64,000 nt of DNA, taken from positions 21,139,198 through 21,203,197 of the forward strand of contig NC_056003.1 of the NCBI RefSeq assembly GCF_018446385.1, given 5' to 3'. The translations under genes and the position numbers were made by a program. The stretch is from Zingiber officinale. Its lineage: Eukaryota > Streptophyta > Magnoliopsida > Zingiberales > Zingiberaceae. Numbering within the stretch: position 1 is the first letter of the stretch; every line of letters begins with the position of its first letter. Shown here in pieces: positions 32,941-45,539 of the stretch. The notes under the pieces were generated by a model. The model saw only the letters and a list, made by a program, of their open reading frames with translations. It was not told the DNA's origin and searched no databases.

Positions 32941-35671
32941 AGTCAATGCAGTAGCTACATTCTCAATTAGTCATCTTCTCAATTTTCGAATAGGATCATA
33001 TATATATATTGGTGGTTAGATTTATAAGCATTATTTTAGGATGGATTTTCATTCCTACTTCACTATAAAGGCATGTATAACATAAGGTGTAAATATGTTT
33101 TTGGTATATCATCAATAAAGAGTACAGTTATTTTCACTATTTAAGTTTATTTTGTCCCTTCTTTAATTTAGTTATTGCTATCAAATACTTGACCCCACGA
33201 CAATACTGTAGAAATATTTTGATAATTTGATGAATATATTCCATCATATTGACATATTGACACAGTGAGAGCTACACAATTTTCAAAACAAAAACATAAG
33301 AACATATTATAACTTAAAGCAACATTGAAGGCATTCGATGACTCATTTTGTTACGTGAAAAAAATTTGTCTCAAGTATGATATTGAGATATCTCACATAG
33401 AAACTCGTTATAAATTTGTTATAGGTCACTCTTGTCGATAAAATAACTCAAGTACAATTGAGCGCCATTTTCGATTTGATGTATTTACTATTAGATTTTT
33501 TAAGTTGAAGAACTTAATAGTATATTCAAGAATGAAATAGTTGAACTTCTTAAACTTAGTTGTGCATTGGAACCTAAATAAAACTTTAAATTTCTTAATG
33601 TTGATTACATCTATCGATTTGCTAAGAAATTCTATTCTCTTGATTTCGATGCAAAATATTTGCCCATCACCACTTGAGAATGAAATTAGATTATTATAAT
33701 GAAATTAGATTATTATAAGTTTGATGTTTACTGACTATGAAAGCTTTCAAAATTTATCAATTATTTTTTAATTATATTGAAAATTAGTTGAAAGAAATAA
33801 GTCAAGAGCTTATAATTTAATTGACCGGTATTTTTTTTTCCTCATTGGTTATAATTTATATATTATAACTATATTTATTTACTTATATAATGAATTTAAT
33901 ATATTTATTTAATTGACAGATTAATTCATCTTAATTTTAAATCTTTTCATTTCTATAACAACAAAATACACATTTTTTACTATAAAACTTGATAAAATAA
34001 CCTTTCGTAATAAAATAGAAGAAGAATTTTTAATCAATTTTATAATCATCGATATTCAACGGAAGTTTGGTTAAAAAAATTAATAACGTATAATAATTAA
34101 TAAATTTTATTCTAAAAAGAATAGTATTTTTACTCTATACTTTTAAATTTATTGAATATTAAGTATTTTATTCCATAATTTTGAAAATTTAATATTCACC
34201 TATTTTATTTATATTTTCAAATTAATTAATTATCTATTATATAGTCGGCCAATAGTTTAAATTCTGATTATGCCTCCACATTGCAACATTTTCAAACCTA
34301 TTTGACAAGTCAATTTGTTTTAAGTCAAGCTTTTATCCTTGGAAAGACCATTTTGGCATTTTAATGAGAACAATAGGATTATAAGGTCCGTAACGACCTT
34401 TTTTTTTCAAAACGTAACTATTTACTTTGACCAAAATAAAAGTCTCCTTTTGGGTTTTGAACAAAAGATAATAGTCAAACTTCATGAAAATATATGCTAA
34501 GTTCATGACCATTTTCTCCCTAAAAGAAATTATGAAAAAAAAGGTGCAATATAAAAATATCGACAGTTCTTTTGAAACATAATATAATATGTTTATTATA
34601 TGTGATAAGAATACTAAATAAACTTTTAAAAAATATTTCTAAACTTAAATGGTTACAAAAATCTAATTAAGCTCAATATTAAAAAAGATTATTTATATTT
34701 GATTAGTAAAATAAGGGGAAAATACTTATCTTTGATATTTGACACGTGATTTTTCTGAAGCTAGCATGTGTAGTGTTGTTTATGTAAATTTAATTTAATT
34801 TGATATAAATATAAATACATACCAATATGGATTTATATTCTTTTTTACTTCTAAAAAATATTTTGGAAAATATTATGGATTTAAATTAAAATATTCTATT
34901 GTTTGGATATCGAGGGATAAAATAGGGATATACTAAAAGAGAAATATCCTTTTATAATTTTTAAAAACATAGAAAATCCTTTTAGTTTATCCTTGAAATA
35001 ATAAATTGGAACTCTATTAAGGGGGAAAATAAATAAAAAGGCACTCATATTATTCTAAAAAGGCGTCCGAATTTTTAAAAATCAATTAAAATATGGATTT
35101 TTTAAAAAAAATATTTTTTTGATAATTTCAATAAAAAATGAATATATTATATAAAAAATTTTATATATACTATTTTTATGTTAGGCGTCCCAAGCATAGA
35201 TGGCGCAGTAACTATCATCCACAGTGAGTTTTTTATTTTGTTTAAACTTTCCATTATATCAATAAATTTTTTACTTTAAAATTTAAAGTATAAAAAAATT
35301 AAATAAAAAAAAATAGATGCTCTGTGTAAGATAAGAGTCATAAGACGTATATAATAACATTTCTTTCTATATATATATAATATAATTTAATAATGCATTG
35401 TGTGGCCATTTACGCGCCTTTACTTCCTGGCATATCTTTAATTTTTTTTAAAAAATTCATGATTATACTAGTTAGATTTTATTTTTAAAATTTAAGGCTT
35501 ATATTATAATAGATCTCAAGAGATATATAACATAAGGATTGTGAAATATTAAAATTATATATATTCTTGTGTATAAAGGGTAAAAATGAAAGAAGGACCT
35601 CTTTTTAAAAAATATCAAATATCACTCTTCTTTCAATTTTTTTTTTTAATATAAAGGACACTAATTCATCA
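32941..35671. other. AT-rich intergenic region, nothing recognised
   Basis: About 2.7 kb of very AT-rich sequence with homopolymer runs and short repeats. I see no ORF with a domain, no RNA gene and no clear element boundaries. Confidence 0.5.
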
Positions 35672-36750
35672 TCCAGGGCGGTCCTGAGAAAAATTAGGCC
35701 GGGGATAAAATTATAAATTTAGTCATTTAGGTCCTCCCTCTTGCATTAATTTGAAAATTTTAATATATATTAAAAAATTAATTAAATATCATAATCAAAA
35801 TAAACTAAAATATATAATTGAATAAACTATATATTAGATAACATGATTTCTCAAAATAACTTATTCAACAACCAATATTACTTAAAATGTATTCTTCTTA
35901 TATGTTTTTGAAGTAAAGTCATCAATTATATCAGCATATGAGATATCCTCTAATCTGTCTTTTTCCATGCAAAAGATCGTTAAGACATTCAATCTCTCTT
36001 GACTCATTGTAATTCTCAAATAAGATTTCAATAATTTTAATTTTGAAAAGCTCCTTTCAGCTGATGCTACAGTCACAAGAATAGTCAGTAAAATTTGATA
36101 GGCAACTACGATCATAAGGAAAATATCCATTTTTAATGCAAATTCTAAAATTTTAATGGTCGCTCAAGATTTATTTGTGTCACATGCTTCCAGAGGTAGC
36201 ATCTCTTGCAACATTCGTAATTCCAAAAGTAGATCATATGAATCAATATCAGACATATCATCCTTTTTTAGAGCAGATTCAAGTTTCACAAAATATTTTT
36301 TCAAATCATCTTCATCCAATGCCATTAACTGTTCTCCATCGAACAAGAATCCAAACATCTCTTCAAAAGTATTCAATTGTTCAAACATACTTCTCAACTC
36401 CATAAGAGCAATATCTACCACAATAAAAAAATAATCAGTCCTAAAATATCTCTTGCAAGTGAGAGCGGCTTAAGGGAGGGCATGACGAGGGACGACGTCG
36501 TCGCGGGGAGCTTCAGACTTCAAGCATGATGAGGGAGGACGCAACAAGAGGGAGGGCAAGAGAGCTTCGCTTAAATCAGCGAGAGAGCTAGGACGAGAAA
36601 GCTTCGCTAGAATCGCTTCGATGAAGAGGATTGAAGTATCGAGAAAATCTAATATATTTTTATATAATATATTAAAAAAAATTAATGGGGCCCCACCTAA
36701 AGTGGGGCCCTGGGCAGGTGCCCTACCTGCCCACCACAAGCCCCACCCCT
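35672..36750 (-). mobile_element. Decayed hAT-type transposon (right end uncertain)
   Basis: Left end ccagggcggtcctgag followed by aggccgggg, and right-end region ggggccctgggcaggtgcc, resemble the ends of plant hAT elements. Between them, on the minus strand, lies a C-terminal hAT transposase remnant. The right terminus and the 8-bp target duplication could not be placed. Confidence 0.45.
35882..36421 (-). pseudogene. hAT transposase C-terminal (dimerisation) domain remnant
   Basis: Two minus-strand pieces in different frames. The first, 36,164-36,421, reads FEQLNTFEEMFGFLFDG and LKKYFVKLESALKKDDMSDID. The second, 35,882-36,130, reads ILLTILVTVASAERSFSKLKLLKSYLR and MSQERLNVLTIFCMEKD. The latter is the conserved hAT C-terminal dimerisation region (VTVASAERSFSKLK). 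The two are joined by a frameshift between 36,130 and 36,164. The N-terminal and catalytic parts are missing. Confidence 0.75.
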
Positions 36751-37746
36751 TAATTTAATCACTCACCTTTTACAGCTTTATCTTAAATATTTCCCATTGA
36801 TATGTGCCCTCGAGTATATATTTTTTAAATAAAAAAAAATATAAAATCATCGTATCAACGATTCCCTTAAAATCGATCCTATAAATATAAATAGGATCAA
36901 CCTTTACTTAATCTAAATACACTACTATATATTCATCATCTGTAGTATATTATGGGGACAAGTATTTTTTTAAGGTAAAGATAAGATTAGATGTGGTTTT
37001 AATATTTTCAAAAGCTCAGATATTTTTTTTTCGATAATAAAAATAAAGGGTGTCTTTAATTGTTTGCCCTCTATTAATTTGTCACTCTTGCCGTGTGAAA
37101 AATAATAATTTCTGACACAAAACCATATAAAACTTAATGATGTCCGACACAAATTGATGGCGAAGTGGTTAACTTTCTTATCTTATTGCATTAAATAATA
37201 ATATTTCTTCCCTTCATTATTAAAACTAAAAAAATTTTGTGTTTTCCTACGTGATTTAATTAAATATTTATTGATATTAAATTATCGAGGAAATTTAATT
37301 CACGTGTGAGTGGCAAGTAAGGGTCGTTACATTGTCGGTATGACATGGGAGTTCAAGAAACACGTGGTCAACAATTATGTCTTCTAGACTTTATTTGTAA
37401 TCTAAAATTCTTAGATAGTTTGAAATTGTTTTAAAATTTCTTGATTAATTTTTAAAATGGATTTAAAATTGTACACAATGTTTCATTTCTCAAATGAGCA
37501 TTCATCCTCGGGTAACAAAACTCAGATAAAGATAGATCATATTTATAAGTATAATTGAATTATGATTATGATTTAATTATAATTAGTTATAATTTTTTTT
37601 ATATTTATCGTTCTACTAAATTATAATTTTGATCAGTACGAATAATCGAAGATTATATATGTAAAAGTCATCGACGATGGGCAAGTAGTCAAACTGTTGG
37701 GCCACAGAATAAGGACAGCCTCTGGGCGACTTTCAATTATCCATCC
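36751..37746. other. AT-rich intergenic region, nothing recognised
   Basis: Low-complexity, AT-rich. No supported gene, RNA or element. Confidence 0.45.
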
Positions 37747-37755
37747 CAATTTAAA

Positions 37756-38710
37756 GGCTAAATGATTTTTAACCCCCCTGTGTTTTTCATCCAAAAGCAG
37801 TTTGCCCCCCTATATTTAAAAAATGACACTTAGCCCCCCTATGTTTTAAAGAAAAAAGAAAAAAAATAATAAATGACCAAAATAACCCTTACTTTTATTT
37901 AAATGTTAAAATTATGGCTAAATAAGTACCTTTTATTTTTCATCCAAAAGCAGTTTCTCTCTTGTATTGAAAAAATAACACTTAGCTCCCTATGTTTTAA
38001 AGAAAAAAATAATTACTGATCAAAATAACTTCTTTACTATTCTAAATGTTAAAATTATTCTAACTGAACATCCTTATTTAAAGTAACCTTAGATTTTTTA
38101 GACAAAAAGAAAAGTAAAAAATAAAAATCTTACATAATCATTGAAAGCTTAATCTTAATCAAACCTGATTTATATATAGGTCAAAATTTTTACTTGTTCA
38201 TAAAAAAACTCTCACAAAATTTATACATGCACCAGTAAAAATTTTGTGACATTTTTTTAGGAATAAGTGAAATTTTTGACCTATATATCAATTAAGTTTG
38301 GTTAAGATTAAGTTTTCAACGATTATGTGAAATATTTTATTTTTATTTTTCTTTTTGTCTAAAAATATAAGGTTACCTTTAATAAGGATGTTTCAGTTAG
38401 AATAATTTTAACATTTAGAATAGTAAAGGAGTTATTCTGATCATTTACTATTTTTTTTTTCTTTAAAACATAGGGGGCTAAGTGTCATTTTTTAAATACA
38501 GGGGGAAACTACTTTTGAATGAAAAATAAAAGAGGCTTAAAGTTATTTAGCCATAATTTAACATTTAAATAGCAAAGGGTTATTTTGGTCATTTATTATT
38601 TTTTGTCTTCTTTTTTTTAAAACATAGGAGGGCTAAGTGTCATTTTTTAAATATAGGGGGGCAAATTGCTTTTGGAAGGAAAACATAAGGGGGTTTAAAG
38701 TTATTTAGCC
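37756..38710. mobile_element. Foldback MITE of Mutator type, 955 bp, 9-bp target duplication
   Basis: Ends GGCTAAATGATTTTTAA and TTTAAAGTTATTTAGCC are inverted repeats. Both flanks carry CAATTTAAA (37,747-37,755 and 38,711-38,719), a 9-bp duplication as made by Mutator-like elements. Nearly the whole element is palindromic. Each arm is about 465 bp, containing two sub-copies of the aaaacatagggggctaagtg block, and the centre lies near 38,225-38,232 (catgcaccag). A transcript would form a very long hairpin. It has no coding capacity. It ends about 850 bp upstream of the PSKR-like start codon. Confidence 0.88.
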
Positions 38711-38719
38711 CAATTTAAA

Positions 38720-39557
38720 TTATAATCTGAACGGACGATGAATTCAAAAAAAAAAAAAAAAAATCACAATTAATTACGTTGAAATTATGATTACGATTTA
38801 CTATAATTATAAATAATTCTGATCTAACCTCTTTTCTTGCGATAATTTATTATTATATTATTCTGATCCATCTAAATTAGTTAAACCAATGGAGATCATT
38901 ATCATCATCATTATTATTATTATTATAATAATAATAATAAGTTAATAAATTTGGTAAATATTGTCAATTTGTCATGAACCGAGCCGGTCATTCGCATGCA
39001 GACCAGCCGGTTCCCAGGCTGTCCGTCATTTTGACAAACACGGCACCCGTCGGAGCTGCTAGTCGACGTCTTGTCGCCGCCCCCGTTCAAACGATTGACC
39101 TCCAACTTCCATCTCGTGCCGTTTTGCTCGCCCCTCCCTTCCCACCTCCCACCGCCTATAGCCAGTCACTCTCACCCTTTCCCAATTCCAAGCTCTCGCT
39201 GGCTTATAACGCTGTTCGCACTAAGCATCTTCAAACTACCGAGTTTAGTAGCAGAAAGCGAAGTCAAAACCAAGCTCCCTCGCCCTCGGCTGCCTCGGAT
39301 TCTCCTCTCCTTTTTCTTCATTGCTTCCTGCTTTCCTCTTTTGGAGCCTTCGGCGCCGGCGCTTCCGACATCCCGGCCGCCTTCCTCCTCAAGCTTCCTT
39401 GCCTGAGCTGCTTCGCCTGAAATCTGCCTTCTCCGGCCAAGATTCCCAGGAGGCTGACTAGGGAGCAAGGGGGTGTCGGATTTCTCAACGGTGTCCCCCC
39501 CAAATTGGGGTTTTGGGCACGAAAAGACCCTCCTTTCCCCCCGCGAGCTCGATTTCA
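38720..39557 (+). promoter_or_regulatory. Upstream region and probable 5' leader of the PSKR-like gene
   Basis: The AT-rich part to about 38,960 includes an (ATT)n microsatellite at 38,895-38,940. From about 38,975 the sequence turns C+T-rich and G+C-rich, typical of a plant leader. No convincing TATA box was found. Antisense and sense ORFs in this stretch have no domains and are not called. Confidence 0.4.
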
Positions 39558-42500
39558 ATGTCGCCGGAATGCTGTTTCTTGATGCTGCTATTCCTGGCGC
39601 TAGCCCGGTTGGTTTTCTCGCAGAACCAGACTTGCGAGTTCAGGGACCTCCACGCGCTGCTGGGGTTTGAGGATCCCGATCTGGTTAGGTTGGGATGGGG
39701 CTTCAATGGCTCATCAGTCGATTGCTGCGACTGGGCCGGAGTGCGCTGCGGCAACTCGAGCATCGCCGGGCGGCGGGTTGTAGAATTGGATCTCAGCAAC
39801 CGGGGGCTGAGAGGTGGCTTACCTGATTCCTTGGCCAGGTTGGGCCGACTCACAAAGCTCGACCTTTCCTCAAACTCCCTTCGCGGATTGGTTCCGCCGG
39901 AGCTGTTCCGGCTACCTCTACTGGAGTTTCTCAATCTCGGCTCCAACCAGCTCAACGGAACGGTTCCCTCGAATGTAAGCCTTCCGGCAATCAAAATCTT
40001 TAACATTTCTTACAATTCCTTCACCGGCGGACACCCACTCCTCGCTGGCTCTGGCGAAGTCACCTCCGTTGATCTCACCGGAAACGAATTCTACGGCCCC
40101 ATTGACCCAGCTATTTGTAGTTCCTCCTCGAACATACAAGTTCTCCGCTTCTCCATGAACAGCTTCTCCGGCGGCGTCCCTGGAGGTCTCACCAACTGCA
40201 GCTTCCTCACTGAGCTTTCCCTGGGTACTAATGACCTCACTGGAGAGCTGCCAGAGGAGTTGTTCACCATGACAGTTCTGACACAGTTATTTCTTCAGGG
40301 GAACCAGTTCTCCGGCAATTTGAGCACAAAGATCAGTAATCTCTCAAACCTTGTTGGTATTGATCTTTCATTTAACAATTTTACAGGGTATATCCCAGAT
40401 ATCTTTGGTAGCCTTGCAAAACTAGAATCTTTTACTGCTCAATCCAATAAATTTATTGGCATTTTACCCCCTTCCTTGTCAAACTTATCCTCTCTTAGAG
40501 TGCTCAATCTCAATCGAAACTTTCTTCAAGGCAAGATTTACTTCAACTGCACTGCCATGACTAGCTTAAGGCTCATTGATCTTGGAAGCAATTCTTTCTT
40601 TGGCTCCATTCCTGATATACTCCCCCAGTGTGTGGAGCTTAAAACCATCAATCTTGCTAGAAACGATCTTTCAGGAGAGATACCCTCCAGCTTCAGTAAC
40701 TTCACTTCGCTTTCTGGTCTGTCTCTAAGCCATAACAATTTCTTTAACATAGCTTCAGCTTTGCAAGTCCTTCAGTATTGCCCCAACCTTGTTAGTTTAG
40801 TCTTGACACATAACTTTCACGGTGGCGAAACTATGCCAATCAATGGAATCAAAGGTTTTGAGAGGATGGAATTACTTGTGATTGCAAACTGTGCTCTTAG
40901 AGGTTATATTCCTTCATGGTTGGCAGAATTGTCTCAATTAAGGGTTTTGGACATTTCATGGAACCACTTGTCTGGTACAATTCCCACATGGATTGGGGAG
41001 CTCGACAATCTCTTTTACTTGGATCTGTCAAACAATTCACTCTACGGAGAGCTCCCGCATAGCTTGGCGCAAATGAAGGGACTTATGGCTGGAAGTAAGT
41101 CACTCCAAGTTGCCTCAATGGATCTCCCATTTTATATCAAGAGGAATTCAAGTATAAAGGGCTTGCGATATAATCAGGTCAGTAGCTTCCCCTCTTCACT
41201 GATTCTGAGTTACAATATGCTTTCTGGACAAATTTTGCCAGGATTCAGGAACCTTGTAGAGCTGCACGTGCTGGACTTGAGTTGGAATAATCTTTCAGGA
41301 AAAATACCTGAACAACTTTCAGAAATGACAAGCTTAGAATGCTTGGACTTGTCACATAATGATCTCACAGGAAGCATTCCAAACTCTCTGTCTAAGCTTA
41401 ATTTCTTGTCAAAATTTGATGTATCACACAACAATTTAGTTGGATCAGTCCCAACCGGAGGCCAATTTTCTACCTTCTCAAGTGCTGATTTTGAAGGCAA
41501 TCCTGGTCTCTGTGATTTTCACTTGTCACCTTGTGACTCCAAAGATTTTCAACCATCAAAGGGCAGAGAGCATTGGAAAGCTGCCGTTATAGGCATCGCA
41601 ATTGGAATTGGTACCGGGGCAACTTTGCTTTTAGCTGTTGTTTATTGTATCATGGTAAGAGGTTATCCAGGGAGATACAAAGACAATGCAAAGGTAGTGG
41701 TGCATGCAGATGAAAGCTCAGATGCAACTGATTATAGTTTAGTTATTTTGTTTCACAAGGATAACAAGGAGCTGAGCATTAATGACATACTGGAGGCTAC
41801 CAACAATTTTGATCAGGGTCATATTGTAGGTTGTGGAGGATTTGGGCTAGTCTACAGAGCCACTTTGCCTGACGGACGGAAGGTAGCTATCAAACTGCTT
41901 TCTGGTGACTTTTTTCAAATGGAGAGGGAGTTTCAAGCTGAGGTGGAAACTCTTTCAAGAGTCCAGCATCCGAATCTTGTTTCGCTGCAAGGATATTGCA
42001 AATATGGGAATGACAGATTGTTGATCTACTCATACATGGAGAATGGCAGTTTGGATTTCTGGCTCCATGAGAAAAATGAAGGAAGCACAATGCTAGATTG
42101 GGAAATACGGCTGCAGATTGCACGAGGAGCAGCAAGGGGATTGGCCTACCTTCATCAGTCCTGCGATCCCCACATACTTCACCGTGATATCAAGTCAAGC
42201 AATATCCTTCTTGATGACAGTTTTGAAGCACATTTGGCTGATTTTGGGCTTGCAAGGCATATTTTACCTCACGAGACCCATGTGACGACTGATCTTGTTG
42301 GAACTTTGGGATACATTCCTCCCGAGTACGCACAATCTCCAGTTGCTACTTTTAAGGGTGACGTGTATAGCTTTGGTGTTGTACTCCTCGAATTACTCAC
42401 TAGTCGGAGGCCTATAGATATGTGCAGACCAAAAGACAGTAGAGATGTTGTATCTTGGGTGCTTCGGATGAGGAAGGAGAAAAGGGAGGCTGAAGTTTTT

Positions 42501-42647
42501 GATCCATGTATATACAAAAAGGATGGCAACAGACAGATGTCGAGGATGCTTGAAATTGCATGCCTTTGCATAAGTGAATTTCCTATGCTTAGACCATCAA
42601 CTCACCAATTACTGGAATGGCTTGAGGATATCGGTCTTAATGACTAG
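39558..42647 (+). CDS. PSKR1: Phytosulfokine receptor-like LRR receptor kinase
   Basis: Plasma-membrane receptor kinase of 1,029 aa in one exon, the usual size and structure for PSKR1. The ATG at 39,558 (MSPECCFLMLLFLALARLVFS) gives a good signal peptide; the frame is open 15 codons further up but has no ATG there. Domains: signal peptide 1-21; Cys pair CCDWAGVRC; about 20 leucine-rich repeats; the PSKR-type island domain at about 505-550 (LPFYIKRNSSIKGLRYNQ, FPSSLILSYN), which in characterised PSKRs binds the sulfated pentapeptide phytosulfokine; transmembrane helix at about 675-700. The kinase at about 745-1,020 has GCGGFGLVY, AIK, HRDIKSSN, DFG and GTLGYIPPEYA, all catalytic residues present. 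The stretch YSFGVVLLELLTSRRPIDMC matches the segment of AtPSKR1 reported to have guanylate cyclase activity; whether it is active here is unknown. The subtype (PSKR1 versus PSKR2) rests on memory of the family. Confidence 0.93.
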   Translation: MSPECCFLMLLFLALARLVFSQNQTCEFRDLHALLGFEDPDLVRLGWGFNGSSVDCCDWAGVRCGNSSIAGRRVVELDLSNRGLRGGLPDSLARLGRLTKLDLSSNSLRGLVPPELFRLPLLEFLNLGSNQLNGTVPSNVSLPAIKIFNISYNSFTGGHPLLAGSGEVTSVDLTGNEFYGPIDPAICSSSSNIQVLRFSMNSFSGGVPGGLTNCSFLTELSLGTNDLTGELPEELFTMTVLTQLFLQGNQFSGNLSTKISNLSNLVGIDLSFNNFTGYIPDIFGSLAKLESFTAQSNKFIGILPPSLSNLSSLRVLNLNRNFLQGKIYFNCTAMTSLRLIDLGSNSFFGSIPDILPQCVELKTINLARNDLSGEIPSSFSNFTSLSGLSLSHNNFFNIASALQVLQYCPNLVSLVLTHNFHGGETMPINGIKGFERMELLVIANCALRGYIPSWLAELSQLRVLDISWNHLSGTIPTWIGELDNLFYLDLSNNSLYGELPHSLAQMKGLMAGSKSLQVASMDLPFYIKRNSSIKGLRYNQVSSFPSSLILSYNMLSGQILPGFRNLVELHVLDLSWNNLSGKIPEQLSEMTSLECLDLSHNDLTGSIPNSLSKLNFLSKFDVSHNNLVGSVPTGGQFSTFSSADFEGNPGLCDFHLSPCDSKDFQPSKGREHWKAAVIGIAIGIGTGATLLLAVVYCIMVRGYPGRYKDNAKVVVHADESSDATDYSLVILFHKDNKELSINDILEATNNFDQGHIVGCGGFGLVYRATLPDGRKVAIKLLSGDFFQMEREFQAEVETLSRVQHPNLVSLQGYCKYGNDRLLIYSYMENGSLDFWLHEKNEGSTMLDWEIRLQIARGAARGLAYLHQSCDPHILHRDIKSSNILLDDSFEAHLADFGLARHILPHETHVTTDLVGTLGYIPPEYAQSPVATFKGDVYSFGVVLLELLTSRRPIDMCRPKDSRDVVSWVLRMRKEKREAEVFDPCIYKKDGNRQMSRMLEIACLCISEFPMLRPSTHQLLEWLEDIGLND

Positions 42648-44505
42648 CCGATAAATTGATCAACGTCACAAGCATCACATAGCAGCCTCCTGAACTTGTG
42701 GGTAAGGTCAACTGCTGTAAGTGGCTCGCAAGCTAATACTCACAATCACATTCAGCATAATTCACCTCTTGTTATTTTCTTTTATCCACATGCATCAAAC
42801 AAGATGCCGAAAGTAATGGCATATGTAAAGGATACAATATCTCGTAATAAAACTTTTTTTAACTTTTTTACTTTTCTCATGTGACAAACTATCCAGTTCC
42901 TATCGATTATCTTCTGATAATCTTCAAATGCTTGTCAGAGATTAGGTCTAAATAAAGCTGTTTAACTTTTCTGCATGGTGTCACTATTTGTAAGAACTTC
43001 ATTACAAGCAGGCTTGCTTTCCATTGGTTTTTGTTGAATTGCTCAACGAGTGGGATGGCATCTCGATAAATCGCATGACGTTCTCCAAAATCTGCTTGGA
43101 ACTTCATCAACAAACAATCTAGTTAGAGATTTACCAATGGTTCTTGACTATTTTCTGTGTCTGAAATCTTAACATATGCATACATGTAATGCAGGCCTAA
43201 CTGTGCTTAGTTGTTTTATGGAATCCAACTGAGTTCTTGGAAATTTCCTCATCATGTTCTGCCTCATTGAACACCAGTAAGAAAAATATATTGATTGCAA
43301 ATTTTCATGGTGTTAAGAACACCAGTGGTACACGGAACTCATGGCAGCAGCAAGTTTTGTTGGCAGAAGAAACAGTTTCACATTCTGGTCTTCTATTCTG
43401 TTAATCAGAGTTGTGAATAAATATATAGTTTGATGATTTGCCTCAATCTATTGTTGCAGCGTAATCCTGCTAGAAAGATACGTTTTATTTTCGGAGTTGT
43501 TAAAAGTTGACCAAGAAAACGTGCGTCTTGCATTCAATTCAGAGAAGTCTGATGTCTATCTGACCTTTAATCACGGTGTCTTCACATGAAAATAGTTTTT
43601 TTTTTATCATAGTCTGCAAAGCTAAACTTCACCTAATAGTTTAAAAAATAATCAAATGATATACTAAATGATGCTTCCAAAACTTATCATCTTTTGCTAG
43701 ATGTTGGCGATGAAACTTCTTTGAACAGTGTGATTAATCGTGATGCCGTCCCAGGAATTCGTGTATCTGCGTGGATGGTTGCTCCATTAATTTTTAATAA
43801 ATGTAAAATATCGCATTTCTTCATATAAAGAGATGTTGTGTTAAGATAAATGCTTTTAAGATTTATCCTCTTTTAGAATGTGGGAGGCTACCTAAAAAGG
43901 CCACTAAGGAAATGATTAATGAGTGCACGAGGAAGCTTATATGGGCCCAATGTGAGTAGTTGGCCCGGACTAAAAAAAAGATTTATTTTTTTACCCTAAG
44001 TCAACCCCTAATTGACTCACTGATTGTTCTTTGTCTTCTTCCCCTCTTCGCAACAAGCTCGCAATGACCATGCATGACACGTCCACGTCAAAATTGTAGA
44101 GTAACACGAGTTGGGAGAAAAGCATCATGTGCAACCACACTGTCAACTCTCCGACACAAGTCGTCATAGGCTCGTTGCTCACGCCGAATGGTCAAAATAC
44201 ATATCCTCAATCCTCCCCCGACGCCCTGCCGACCAGACGTCTCCTCTTCGACTTTGTCTTCCTCCCCTGCTGCCACACTCCACAGCAAGTTAGAAAGCTC
44301 AAGGTAACCTTAACCCTAAACCTTATTTTTCCTATTCCGCAAAAAAAAAAGAGGGTGACGCATCCGATCGACAATTGCGCTGCTGGTGAGCCGGTGAGGT
44401 AGCCTCCCAAGCTGTCGTTGTCCCACCAAGCAACAACACAGCTGCTGCAGAGTCCTCTTCTTCAACAATGACAAGGATCATCATTCAACAATGACCCTGA
44501 ACCAC
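42648..44505. other. 3' flank of the PSKR-like gene and intergenic DNA
   Basis: The first several hundred bases probably contain the 3' UTR; an AATAAA lies near 43,417. No supported ORF, RNA gene or element boundary was found in the rest. Confidence 0.4.
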
Positions 44506-44724
44506 CTAACTGTTGGTGCAACCTTAGGTCAAGGTTGACCTGGTTGACCAGACTCGAGTTGACTTAACTCGAGTTGTGTTTTGATGTTTGACGAGTTATG
44601 CTTGACAATGTTTGACGTGAACAGAAAAGTTGTATCTTGATGTTTTACAAGGATACAAGCTTGGGAGATTGTGGGTGCAACCCGTGGTCAAGGTTGACCT
44701 GGTTGACCCGAGGTGAGTTGACCT

Positions 44725-45300
44725 GACTCGGAAAAGTCCAAGCAGGGAGCTTGGCACGGGAAAAGTCCAAGCAGGGAGCTTGGCATGGGAAAAGTCCAAG
44801 CAGGGAGTTTGGCATGGGGGAAAAAGTCCAAGTATGGAGACTTGGCACGGAGAAGTCCAAGTATGGAAGCTTGACACATGGGAAGTCGGAGAGGACTCGG
44901 TAGCTCGTTCTCCGGACTGTGGTCAGAGAGGGCTCGGGAGCTCGTTATCTGGACCACATGGGAAGTCAGAGAGGGCTCGGTAGCTCGTTCTCCGAACTGT
45001 GGTCAGAGAGGGCTCGGTAGCTCGTTCTCTGGACCGGATGTGGAAAGTCCTGGTGAGTGAAGCCAGGCAGATTGGAAATCCTGGTGAGTGAAGCCAGGTG
45101 AAAATCCTAGTGAGTGAAGTTAGGTGAGAGTCCTGGTGAGTGAAGCCAGGCAGTGGGAAAGTTCTGGTGAGTGAAGCCAGGCAGTTGGAAAGTCCTGGTG
45201 AGTGAAGCCGGGCAGATTGGAAATCCTGGTGAGTGAAGCCAGGTGAAAACCCTAGTGAGTGAAGCTAGGTGAAAGTCCTGGTGAGTGAAGCCGGGCAAGG
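44725..45300 (+). repeat. Tandem repeats inside the solo LTR
   Basis: First block, 44,725-44,880: units of about 30 bp with aaaagtccaagcagggagct. Second, 44,880-45,040: units with gagagggctcggtagctcgt. Third, 45,045-45,295: about ten units of 25-27 bp with tcctggtgagtgaagccagg. These keep frames open and produce spurious repetitive ORFs on both strands. Confidence 0.85.
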
Positions 45301-45539
45301 GAAAATCCAGATGGATCAAGGGTGATCGGACATCTGGTGTTGAGAAGGTCAAGTAGGTCAAGGGAGTGACCGGATACTTGACACGAAGAGAAAAGTCTAA
45401 GTGGGTCAAAGGGATTGACCGGACACTTGGTGGGGAGTCTTAGCAAGTCAAGGGAGTGACCAGATGCTAAGCATGATGTACCAAGAGGTCAAGGTTGACC
45501 GGATATTGGTTTGGACTTGGTTTGGGCAAAAACCAAGAC

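Noticed and set aside
39513..39557. Longer open frame for the PSKR-like protein starting at 39,513
   Set aside because: The codon at 39,513 is TTG, not ATG. The first ATG, at 39,558, gives a clean signal peptide and the usual family length.
39172..40006. Minus-strand ORFs of 128 and 173 codons opposite the PSKR 5' end
   Set aside because: Antisense shadows of a G+C-rich leader and leucine-rich repeat coding sequence; no recognisable protein features.
42907..43113. 68-codon minus-strand ORF downstream of the PSKR gene
   Set aside because: No recognised domain and no partner exons; probably chance, though a short unknown exon cannot be excluded.
44596..45446. Repetitive ORFs on both strands (for example CQ-rich and GFTHQ-rich)
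   Set aside because: Produced by tandem repeats inside a solo LTR; no domains, and similar frames on both strands.
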